Shown here: positions 9,101-15,104 of the stretch, one piece after another | Layout of the letters: the number at the start of each line of letters is the position of its first letter | Numbering within the stretch: position 1 is the first letter of the stretch | Made by a program: the position numbers and the translations under genes | Assembly (NCBI GenBank): GCA_030550225.1 | Contig: JAUQPV010000001.1 | Span: 1 to 54,771 of the forward strand | Length of the DNA stretch: 54,771 bases | Origin: Acidobacteriota bacterium | GTDB lineage: Bacteria > Acidobacteriota > HRBIN11 | Reading direction: 5' to 3' | The notes under the pieces: generated by a model | The model's input: only the letters and a program-made list of their open reading frames with translations | The model's database searches: none | What the model was told of the DNA's origin: nothing

Positions 9101-10687
9101 CCGGGCGTCGCCCTGATCTCGCCGCCACCCCATCACGACATTTACAGCATCGAGGACCTGGCTCAGCTCATCTATGACCTCAAGGCGGTCAACCCCCGTG
9201 CCCGAGTCGGCGTCAAGCTCGTCGCCGAAAGCGGGGTCGGGACCATCGCCGCCGGCGTCGCCAAGGCCTATGCCGACTACGTCCAGGTCGGGGGGATGGA
9301 GGGCGGGACGGGCGCTTCGCCCCTGTCGTCCATCAAGAACGCCGGCTGTCCCTGGGAACTGGGCCTGGCTGAGACTCAGCAGGCCCTCATCCGGAACGGT
9401 CTCCGGGGTCGGGTCCGTGTGCGGGTCGACGGAGGGTTCAAGACAGGCCGAGACGTCATCGTGGCGGCCCTCCTCGGGGCCGAGGAGTTCGGATTCGGAA
9501 CGGCCGCCCTCGTGGCGATGGGCTGTAAGATGGCTCGCCAGTGTCACCTGAATACGTGTCCGACGGGGATCGCCACCCAACGGGAGGACCTGATCCGGGA
9601 GCGCTTCCGGGGAACGCCCGAGGGCGTCATTCGGTTCTTTACCTTCATCGCCGAGGAAGTCCGGCGATGGCTGGCCGCCCTGGGCTACCGGCGGCTGGAA
9701 GAGGTCGTCGGCCGCGTCGACCTGCTTCGGCCCCGGGCCCAGGTCGACTGTCCCCGGGCGGCGAAGCTGGACCTGACACCGCTCCTGGCCGACGTGGCCG
9801 CTGAAGACTCCGAACCCCGCCGGTGTGTCCAGGACCGGAACGACCCGCCCCATCCAGTCTTCGACGAGCGCGTCCTGGCCATCATCCGGCCGGCCCTCGA
9901 AAAGGGCGAGCCGGTCGTCTATGAGGGATCCGTCCAGAATTCGGACCTGACCGTCGGGGCCCGCATCGCTGGCGAGATCGTCCGGCGCCACGGCCTCCGG
10001 GGCCTGCCCCCACGAACCGTCGAACTTCGGCTCCGGGGCGCGGCCGGCCAGAGCTTCGGGGCCTTCTGCGTCGAGGGCCTCCGGCTGGTCTTAGAGGGCG
10101 AGGCCAACGATTACGTCGGCAAGGGCATGAGCGGCGGCGAGATCGTCATCCGGCCCCCGTCGAATGCGACCTTCCGGCCGGAAGAAAACGTCATCGTGGG
10201 GAACACGGTCCTCTACGGTGCCACAGGCGGCCGGGTCTTCATCGCCGGTCGGGCCGGTGAGCGGTTCGCCGTCCGCAACAGCGGGGCTGTCGCCGTCGTC
10301 GAGGGCGTCGGCGACCATGCCTGCGAGTACATGACCCAGGGTTGCGTCGTCGTCCTGGGGCCGACGGGATGGAACTTCGGGGCCGGCATGAGCCACGGCC
10401 GGGCCTATGTCTACGACCCGGCCGGCGAGTTTCCCGATCGGTGCCACGCCGAATGGGTCGTCGCCCGGCGACTGGAGCTCGACCGGGCCGAGGAGCTCCG
10501 AAGCCTCCTCCAGGACCACTGGGCGGCGACGGGAAGCCCTCGGGCGGCGGACCTGCTGTCCGCATGGCCGGCCTGCGTCGGCGACTTCTGGGTCGTCGAA
10601 CCGAAGGCGGCCCCGGCCGTCGCTCCACCGCCGGAGACGACCGAGCAAGCCGAACCCGTCCCCGTCCGCGTCCGCCGCCCGACATAG
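6167..10687 (+). CDS. gltB: Glutamate synthase large (alpha) subunit
   Basis: The large subunit of glutamate synthase uses glutamine and 2-oxoglutarate to make two glutamates. The start is ATG 6167, after GGAGGT (6154-6159); a GTG at 6164 is adjacent. The 1,506-residue protein has a short propeptide and the N-terminal nucleophile Cys21 in EQDACGVGFVV, followed by SHRGALDADARTGDGAGIL. After the class II glutaminase domain come the central domain, the FMN-binding synthase domain (GLKVSAFIARIRHTVPGV...GGMEGGTGASPLSSIKNAG) and a [3Fe-4S] motif with Cys1120, Cys1126 and Cys1131 (CKMARQCHLNTCPTG). The C-terminal GXGXG beta-helix ends in a proline-rich tail. No gltD (NADPH-oxidising beta subunit) follows; a pseudogene does. 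The partner is either elsewhere or the electron donor is ferredoxin. Confidence 0.95.
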   Translation: MGTPVRRPTPLYDPRREQDACGVGFVVRLDGQKTHEVVRTAIEAVVRLSHRGALDADARTGDGAGILVRLPRPFFAREAVRLGLHISSLHQLAVAMVFLPSDPAAAAEARRVFMRAFADRQLQVLGWRPVPVCPDVLGDRARRDCPTIEQALIVPATDLTGVDYERRLYLARKTAEARWRAGSIDGAYVVSCSHRTLVYKGLLAAKQLAAFYPDLSDPDFASDFAIFHQRYSTNTLPSWPLAQPFRFLAHNGEINTLTGNVLWMQAREADLAASVWGPDGDVLRPVVVPGGSDSAMLDNVLELLVLSGRNVLHAVRLLIPEAWEHRRDLPPEWRAFYDFHAGVMEPWDGPAAIAFTDGRYVGALLDRNGLRPLRYQVLRDGWLIAASEAGVIDGPPERILHRGRLGPGDIIAVDTATGTLLQKTEIMDRLTAARPYAHWVRRRFRFQPGRPPQTFGPVPEPLTRWQRAFGWTHEDVRMVVQAMAEQGQDLVWSMGDDTPLAVLSSRRRPLTFYFKQRFAQVTNPPIDPLRETLVMSLDVYLGPRPNFLEESLDHVRAVHLTSPILSEADLAALLQSAPLRYRTLGCYFPADDPARLAPALEALLQEAEKAVDDGAELLVLTDRCIGPDRAPIPMLLAVSAVHHHLIRRGKRLQTDIVVETGAVWDIHHAALLIGFGASAVCPYLLFATARHLATHERNLGGLSPEEAVERCRRALEKGLLKIMAKMGISALRSYRGAQVFEILGLAHEVVERYFPHTPARLGGVSLTDIAEDVLAWHRAAFQASAASDRLPDIGYIRYRGDGEFHAFHPEMVRALHRAVETGDWEDYERYLEVLRKAPPHTLRDLLEVVSDRPPVPLEEVEPAEDIIRRHFVVSGMSLGALSWAAHRTLAIAMNRLGARSNCGEGGEDPAWYRPQAGGDRADHRVKQVASGRFGVTTEYLVRADELEIKIAQGSKPGEGGQLPGLKVSAFIARIRHTVPGVALISPPPHHDIYSIEDLAQLIYDLKAVNPRARVGVKLVAESGVGTIAAGVAKAYADYVQVGGMEGGTGASPLSSIKNAGCPWELGLAETQQALIRNGLRGRVRVRVDGGFKTGRDVIVAALLGAEEFGFGTAALVAMGCKMARQCHLNTCPTGIATQREDLIRERFRGTPEGVIRFFTFIAEEVRRWLAALGYRRLEEVVGRVDLLRPRAQVDCPRAAKLDLTPLLADVAAEDSEPRRCVQDRNDPPHPVFDERVLAIIRPALEKGEPVVYEGSVQNSDLTVGARIAGEIVRRHGLRGLPPRTVELRLRGAAGQSFGAFCVEGLRLVLEGEANDYVGKGMSGGEIVIRPPSNATFRPEENVIVGNTVLYGATGGRVFIAGRAGERFAVRNSGAVAVVEGVGDHACEYMTQGCVVVLGPTGWNFGAGMSHGRAYVYDPAGEFPDRCHAEWVVARRLELDRAEELRSLLQDHWAATGSPRAADLLSAWPACVGDFWVVEPKAAPAVAPPPETTEQAEPVPVRVRRPT

Positions 10688-10785
10688 TCCTTCCGACGTC
10701 GCGCTATCGCCGCAGCGACATGCTGGGACGGCCTCCCACAGGAACGACTTCGGGAGGCGTCCGTGCCCTGTCCGGGACTGCCGGT

Positions 10786-10791
10786 TATAAT
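10786..10791 (+). promoter_or_regulatory. TATAAT -10 element upstream of the decayed ATPase gene
   Basis: A perfect TATAAT hexamer lies 24 bases before the proposed TTG start at 10816. No convincing -35 hexamer is visible, so this is a likely but not certain promoter. Confidence 0.4.
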
Positions 10792-10815
10792 AAGGTGCTT
10801 TCGGAGGTCAAAGTC

Positions 10816-11649
10816 TTGCTACGGCTTCAGAAGGTAGTCATCGAGAATTACAAGGGCATCGAGCGGGCCGAGTTGGAGCCGGCCCGCGACGTGACATTGA
10901 TCATCGGCATCAACGGCGCCGGCAAGACCTCCTTGGTGGAAGCCATCCGTCTGCTGGGAGAGCTCACCCAAGGAAGCGACACACGATGGCTAAAGATGCT
11001 CTTTGCGACTCGGTCTCGGGAGGGGTTCGTCGGTTGCCTTCCTTGGAGGGAGCCGACCCGAGAGATGGCCTGGACCGTCACGGCCATTATGGAGGACGAC
11101 TCCGAAGTAGAGTACCGGCTCACCTTGGCGGCGAATCCGGTCGGTGACCCCACCGTGGCGAAAGAGGAATTTCGGTTAAACGGGGAAGTTCAGGTCCGCT
11201 GGGACCCAAAGCAAAGTGCTTGGGTCTCGGGAGAGCAAATTCTAATGGGTATGGTGCCGCCGCGCCTTTCGGAGGACCTCGTAATCGGGAGGACTGGACA
11301 AAGGTTATACTCCTATTCGATGACAATCAGAGGGACAAGGTCTCCCAGAAGGCTTCGACGGTCCGACCGGGCGACTTGCCTGGCGTTCCGATATGCGTCC
11401 TTTTTATCCCCTATATGCATGCGTGGGTCAAGGACATGCTGAATCCAAGCGATGCGGCAGAATTAGACCGACGGCCTCGAGGGCAAAGATACGGCTAAAC
11501 GTCTGGAGACTTATGATTCCATCAACGATCCGACTTCTGTTCTTCAGGAACTTCGGGAGGCCCTGCAATGTCAATGCAAGCGGGGCCGTCACTTTCCGGA
11601 CGATTTCCGTCCCTCCGGGTCCCGACGTCGACCCGGCAGAAGGCGGTAA
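10816..11649 (+). pseudogene. Decayed AAA-type ATPase gene (frameshifted, internally shortened)
   Basis: The first frame reads LRLQKVVIENYKGIERAELE followed by the Walker A IIGINGAGKTSLVEAIRLL, the N-terminal signature of SMC/OLD-like AAA ATPases. TTG 10816 follows GGAGGT (10804-10809). After about 150 residues the sense coding character moves to another frame (DWTKVILLFDDNQRDKV, then VPICVLFIPYMHAWVKDML, ~11265-11468). A +1 shift at about 11469 returns it to the first frame (DGLEGKDTAKRLETYDSIND) until TAA 11647-11649. The second segment is reminiscent of a DUF4276/DUF3226-like Toprim-type domain often found beside such ATPases, but this is a tentative reading. Walker B and the signature motif are not seen, so a large central part is missing. 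Remnant of a mobile or defence locus is the likeliest interpretation. Confidence 0.7.
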
Positions 11650-11701
11650 TTTTCCGCTGAACGGATGACAGGACGATGGGACAGCACTTGGAGAGAAGTC
11701 G

Positions 11702-12859
11702 TCACCGAGAGCCGGACGGGCCGGAAGGCCTCGGTACTTTGTCAGCCGTCTCCCCGTCACTTTCTTCCAGGGCGGCGGCGATGCGCTCACCCATCGTGGT
11801 CGTGTCTACGACGGTCGTGCCGGTGGAAGCGATGTCGGGGGTCCGGTATCCAGCGGCCAGGACGGCCGCGACGGCCCGTTCGACGGCTTCGGCCGCTTGG
11901 GGCAAGCCCAGGGAGTAGCGGAGCATGAGAGCGGCCGACAGGATCATCCCGATGGGATTGGCGACGCCTCGGCCGGCGATGTCGGGGGCCGACCCGTGGA
12001 CGGGCTCGTAGAGGCCCAGGCCCGTGCCGTCCCGGCGGCGTCGGCCCAGGCTGGCCGACGGAAGTAAACCGAGGCTCCCCGTCAGGGCGGCCGCCTCGTC
12101 GGTCAGGATGTCGCCGAACATGTTTTCGGTGACGAGGACGTCAAAGTCGGCCGGCCGCCGGACCAACTGCATGGCACAGGTATCGACCAGCATGTGACGG
12201 AGTTCCACGTCGGGATACGCCCGGGCGACTTCCTCGGCGATGGCCCGCCAGAGGCGGCTGGAGGCGAGGACGTTGGCCTTATCGACGCTGGTCAGCCGTC
12301 GGCGCCGCTGGCGAGCCAGCTCGAAGGCGACCCGCAGGACCCGTCGGATTTCCGCTTCCGAATATCGAAGGGTGTCGACGGCCTGGCGGCCCCGGCGATT
12401 CTGCCACTGGCGTTGAGGCCGTCCGAAGTACAGCCCGCCGGTCAGCTCCCGGACGACGATGAAATCGACGTCGCGGGTCACGTCCGGCCGGAGGGGGGAC
12501 GCCTCTTGGAGCCATGGGTAGGTCTGGACGGGCCGAAGGTTGGCGAAGAGGCCGAGACCCTTCCGGAGGGTCAGGAGTCCCTGCTCAGGTCGGACAGGCG
12601 CTCGCGGGTCGTCCCATCGAGGGCCTCCGACGGCGCCCAGGAGGACGGCATGAGCCCGGCGACACCGCTCCAGGGTCTCGGGCCGGAGGGCCACGCCGTA
12701 GCGGTCGATGCAAGCCCCGCCGATGAGGTCTTCATGAAACTCGAAGCGGACGCCGAAACGTCGCTCGACGACCTGGAGGACCCGCAGGGCCTCAGCCATG
12801 ACCTCGGGCCCGATGCCGTCGCCTGGCAGTACGATGATGCGGCAGACGCGTGTCTGCAT
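11702..12859 (-). CDS. leuB: 3-isopropylmalate dehydrogenase
   Basis: LeuB oxidatively decarboxylates 3-isopropylmalate to 2-oxoisocaproate with NAD+ and a divalent metal. The ~385-residue product shows RIIVLPGDGIGPEVMAEAL, the loop LLGAVGGPRWDD, the substrate region ELTGGLYFGRP, the Lys-Asp pair in SVDKANVLASSRLW, ENMFGDILTDEAA and the NAD motif PVHGSAPDIAGRGVANPIG. The start ATG at 12857-12859 gives the normal N terminus; frame extends 12 codons further into repeat-like DNA with no ribosome binding site. The gene is separated from leuACD and on the opposite strand, behind a ~320-nt untranslated leader containing a terminator-like hairpin. A homoisocitrate or tartrate dehydrogenase role is less likely given the nearby leu genes. 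Confidence 0.94.
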   Translation of the reverse strand: MQTRVCRIIVLPGDGIGPEVMAEALRVLQVVERRFGVRFEFHEDLIGGACIDRYGVALRPETLERCRRAHAVLLGAVGGPRWDDPRAPVRPEQGLLTLRKGLGLFANLRPVQTYPWLQEASPLRPDVTRDVDFIVVRELTGGLYFGRPQRQWQNRRGRQAVDTLRYSEAEIRRVLRVAFELARQRRRRLTSVDKANVLASSRLWRAIAEEVARAYPDVELRHMLVDTCAMQLVRRPADFDVLVTENMFGDILTDEAAALTGSLGLLPSASLGRRRRDGTGLGLYEPVHGSAPDIAGRGVANPIGMILSAALMLRYSLGLPQAAEAVERAVAAVLAAGYRTPDIASTGTTVVDTTTMGERIAAALEESDGETADKVPRPSGPSGSR

Positions 12860-12860
12860 G

Positions 12861-12910
12861 GTATCAGGATGCGTGGCACGGAAGGCGAGATACAAGGTAC
12901 AGGATTATGA
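12861..12910. repeat. Degenerate GATGCG/GAGATAC words upstream of leuB
   Basis: Words such as caggatgcgtgg and ggcgagatacaaggtac belong to the GAGATACGAGATGCGAGA family seen in strongest form at 44473-44725 and again at 46232-46262 and 46352-46392. Confidence 0.45.
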
Positions 12911-12913
12911 ATT

Positions 12914-12954
12914 TGAAAAATGGCCGATGAGACGTCGGCCTGGCCTACAGGCCA
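12914..12954 (-). terminator. Terminator-like hairpin in the leuB leader (candidate attenuator)
   Basis: Read on the minus strand, GGCCGA (12940-12935) pairs with TCGGCC (12927-12922) around a 7-nt loop and is followed by A then TTTTT (12920-12916). Directly upstream sits a second dyad, TGGCCT/AGGCCA (12954-12941), that shares GGCC-type arms and could compete with the first. The element lies between a -10 box at 13190-13198 and the leuB start at 12859, the right place for transcription attenuation. No Leu-rich leader peptide or T-box motif was found. Confidence 0.4.
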
Positions 12955-13189
12955 GAAGCCTCCTTCTATGGCCTGACTCTCCAGCCAACCCCAACGGACC
13001 CGTCGGCGCCGGTACGTTCTCCGAGTTCCTGTCTGCACGTGTTGAATGAGGACCTGTCTCCCTCGGGTGCATCTCGGAGGAAGCGCTCCTCTGCCCAGCC
13101 CCAGGATAAATCAGGTACGACGTCACGTCCGGTACGTCCAAAACGGCTGACCGGCTCATCCGAGTGTCCTCGGACTGGGACATGGCTGC

Positions 13190-13198
13190 ATTATACCA
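13190..13198 (-). promoter_or_regulatory. Extended -10 promoter for leuB
   Basis: On the minus strand the sequence reads TGGTATAAT, an extended -10 box, overlapping the stop codon of the MarR-type gene. Transcription from here would give a leader of roughly 320 nt before leuB. The same TGGTATAAT word precedes the histidine kinase gene at 31071. Confidence 0.45.
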
Positions 13199-13859
13199 AG
13201 GAGCGCTGAACTGGGTTTCCCATAGAGATAGCCACCTCGACGCCGACGTGCTCCGGACAGTCGACCCGGAGCGTCGCCGGGCCCAGGGGGCGGTCCAGCA
13301 GGGCGCAGTGGTGGGGCGTCGGTGTGCCGGGATGGGCGTCCGGTCGGAAGAACCGACAGGTGAGGCACATCCGGGCGACCGTGATGACGCCGGCCCGCTG
13401 GAGTTCGACGATGAGGCGCATCAGGAAATTCAAGACGGATGTCTTCTCGTCCAGCCCCGCAAAGCTAAGGGAGTCCCGGACAGTGTTGGCCCACGCCGCC
13501 AGGCGACGGGCCAGCCGGCGGCCATCAGGCGTCAGGTCAAGGACGGACGAGCGGCGGTCTGAGACGTCCGGTCGGCGTCGGACCAAGCCCTTTGACTCCA
13601 GGGCACTTACGGCGTCACTGACGGTCGCCTTGGTCAGTCGGAAGGCCTGGGCCAGGCCGCTCACGCGGCGGTGCACCTTGGGTTGATACAGCAGATAACA
13701 CAGGAACTGGACCTGGATAGGACTCAAGCCGTGGGTCTGGCCGACCCGCCAGAGGAGGACCCGGAAGGCCTGGGCCAGACGCTCGAGGGCGGCGACGACC
13801 TTACTGTCGACGTCGTCGTGCTGGAAGGTGAGGTCCCACACGGGGGGACGTTGGGTCAT
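13191..13859 (-). CDS. MarR-family regulator with C-terminal four-Cys domain
   Basis: The 222-residue protein begins with a MarR-type winged helix (residues ~20-160): LSPIQVQFLCYLLYQPKVHRRVSG, the recognition-helix region AFRLTKATVSDAVSALESKGLV and the wing RRRPDVSDRRSSVLDLTPDG. A C-terminal extension carries Cys165-x2-Cys168, Cys185 and Cys201 in RMCLTCRFF...HHCALLD...VDCPEH, a plausible zinc or Fe-S site. It could sense metals, redox state or NO; the ligand is unknown. Downstream it runs into the leuB promoter. Upstream, across a ~600-bp gap, a divergently transcribed cytochrome P460 gene has a 19-bp palindrome in its promoter of the TTAG...CTAA kind used by MarR proteins. Regulation of that gene is an inference. 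Confidence 0.85.
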   Translation of the reverse strand: MTQRPPVWDLTFQHDDVDSKVVAALERLAQAFRVLLWRVGQTHGLSPIQVQFLCYLLYQPKVHRRVSGLAQAFRLTKATVSDAVSALESKGLVRRRPDVSDRRSSVLDLTPDGRRLARRLAAWANTVRDSLSFAGLDEKTSVLNFLMRLIVELQRAGVITVARMCLTCRFFRPDAHPGTPTPHHCALLDRPLGPATLRVDCPEHVGVEVAISMGNPVQRSLV

Positions 13860-13865
13860 GGGGAC

Positions 13866-14416
13866 TTTCTCCGCACTGTTCGCAAGATAAGTCGTCGGGC
13901 CGGGTCAGTCAAGCCGCCGGGGCTGTAGGGATGGGAAGGGCCGTCGCATCAGGTCCGAGGCGGCCCTCGGGAAGAGGCGAATCGGCTCGACGGATTTCCT
14001 GCCCCTCGCTTGCGGGCCCTCCCCCGCCGCCACCGCCGGGACTCGATGGCCACCACCTCAGGGTAGACGCCTCCCGCCCACCCGCATCGGGGTCTCGGCG
14101 TACGGCCACCCGCCGCCGAAAACGTCGTCGTGCGCACCCGCCGTCTCGACCGGCGGAACGTCTGGACTTCTCTAACAAACTCCGTGCCATCCGGACGTTT
14201 GGGTTCCCGGACCGCTCGGCCTCACGCTTTCGACCCCCAGACCCCGGGAAGGGCCCTCTCTGCGTGTTTACCCGCATGAACACTTTGTCTAACCGTTTGG
14301 ACAAGCGATGACTCCTGTCTCGACTGAATGAAGTAGGACACCGGAGACGAGTTTAGGGATTTAAACACGTCTTGTTGTTGTCCTCGGGCGGCCAGCTCCT
14401 GGCTTCCTCGGGTTTC
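13866..14416. other. 550-bp GC-rich intergenic region without recognised gene
   Basis: Open frames exist on both strands here (13909-14304 minus, 13931-14311 plus), but their products are low-complexity Pro/Arg/Gly with no family resemblance. At about 14286-14306 an imperfect dyad, TTGTCTAACC...TTGGACAAG, is the only structured element seen. The length and lack of genes leave room for an unrecognised RNA or regulatory region. Confidence 0.4.
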
Positions 14417-14445
14417 TTGACAGAGGGGGTGGTGACGGGTATAAT
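14417..14445 (+). promoter_or_regulatory. Full-consensus sigma70 promoter for the P460 gene
   Basis: TTGACA (14417-14422) and TATAAT (14440-14445) are both perfect and separated by exactly 17 bp. Such a match is rare and implies very strong transcription unless repressed. Confidence 0.85.
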
Positions 14446-14463
14446 AGTTAGGAATCCTAACTA
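14445..14463. promoter_or_regulatory. 19-bp palindromic operator overlapping the P460 promoter
   Basis: TAGTTAGGAATCCTAACTA is a perfect inverted repeat with 9-bp arms around a central A. It begins on the last base of the -10 hexamer and covers the transcription start region. Dyads of the TTAG/CTAA type are common MarR-family operators, and a MarR-type gene lies next door. The pairing is inferred. Confidence 0.7.
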
Positions 14464-14478
14464 ATAGGAGGTTCGACG

Positions 14479-14970
14479 ATGCGACACCTGCGTCTCCTGA
14501 CCCTCCTCGGCGGAGGCCTCCTGGCCCTCTCGACCCTCGCCTCCCGACCGACCCCCGCCGCCGACCCCGTCCCCTACCCGGAGGGCTACCGCCGATGGGC
14601 TCACGTCAAGTCCATGGTCATTCAGCCGGGCCACCCCCTCTTCGAGGCCTTCGGCGGCATCCATCACATCTACGCCAACCCCAAGGCCCTCACCGCCTAC
14701 CAAAAAGGCACTCCCTTTCCCGACGGGAGTGTCATCGTCTTCGACCTCCTCGAGGCTAAGACCGAGAATGGTGCCCTCGTCGAGGGTGCCCGCAAGGTCG
14801 TCGGCGTGATGTTCAAGGACCGCAAGCGCTACGCCTCGACGGGCGGTTGGGGATTTGAAGGCTTCAAGGGCGACACCCAGGAGCGGGTCGTCCAAGACAT
14901 GAATCAGTGCTTCGGCTGTCACATGTCGGCCAAAGACACTGACTACGTCTTCAGTCGGTACCGCCCCTAA
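14479..14970 (+). CDS. Cytochrome P460 family c-type haem protein
   Basis: This periplasmic c-type cytochrome of 163 residues has a signal peptide (residues 1-27, hydrophobic core LLTLLGGGLLALSTLA, cleavage near TPAAD). The cytochrome P460 fold is suggested by YRRWAHVKSMV, IHHIYANPKAL, FPDGSVIVFDLLEAK, TGGWGFEGF and the haem motif CFGCH at 144-148 followed by DYVFSRY. The family includes hydroxylamine-oxidising P460 proteins and NO-binding cytochrome c'-beta; which applies here cannot be told, and the crosslinking Lys is not assigned. AGGAGG (14466-14471) precedes the ATG. Expression is probably controlled through the consensus promoter and palindrome. A role in handling NO, hydroxylamine or related reactive species is an inference. 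Confidence 0.86.
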   Translation: MRHLRLLTLLGGGLLALSTLASRPTPAADPVPYPEGYRRWAHVKSMVIQPGHPLFEAFGGIHHIYANPKALTAYQKGTPFPDGSVIVFDLLEAKTENGALVEGARKVVGVMFKDRKRYASTGGWGFEGFKGDTQERVVQDMNQCFGCHMSAKDTDYVFSRYRP

Positions 14971-14985
14971 GCGGTCCTCCCGAGC

Positions 14986-15008
14986 GGCGTCCCGTCCCAT
15001 GGGACGCC
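14986..15008 (+). terminator. Hairpin after the P460 gene
   Basis: GGCGTCCC (14986-14993) pairs perfectly with GGGACGCC (15001-15008) around a 7-nt loop, and a pyrimidine-rich tract tccctcttctct follows. It lies between convergent genes, so it could terminate the P460 transcript. Confidence 0.5.
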
Positions 15009-15104
15009 TCCCTCTTCTCTAAGCTGGGAGACACCCCTCTTGGGTTAAAGGTCGGAGTCGGCTCTTTTCAAGATACACATGGTGACGAGGTGGGTGGCCC
15101 GATC

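Noticed and set aside
8690..9991. 433-codon open frame antisense to gltB
   Set aside because: It mirrors the conserved synthase domain of gltB and has no ribosome binding site or recognisable motif.
12905..13183. 92-codon open frame in the leuB leader
   Set aside because: No ribosome binding site, no Leu-rich stretch of leader-peptide type, and composition unlike neighbouring genes.
13909..14304. 131-codon open frame upstream of the P460 gene
   Set aside because: Product is Arg/Gly/Pro low complexity; both strands are open here, a sign of GC bias and not of coding.
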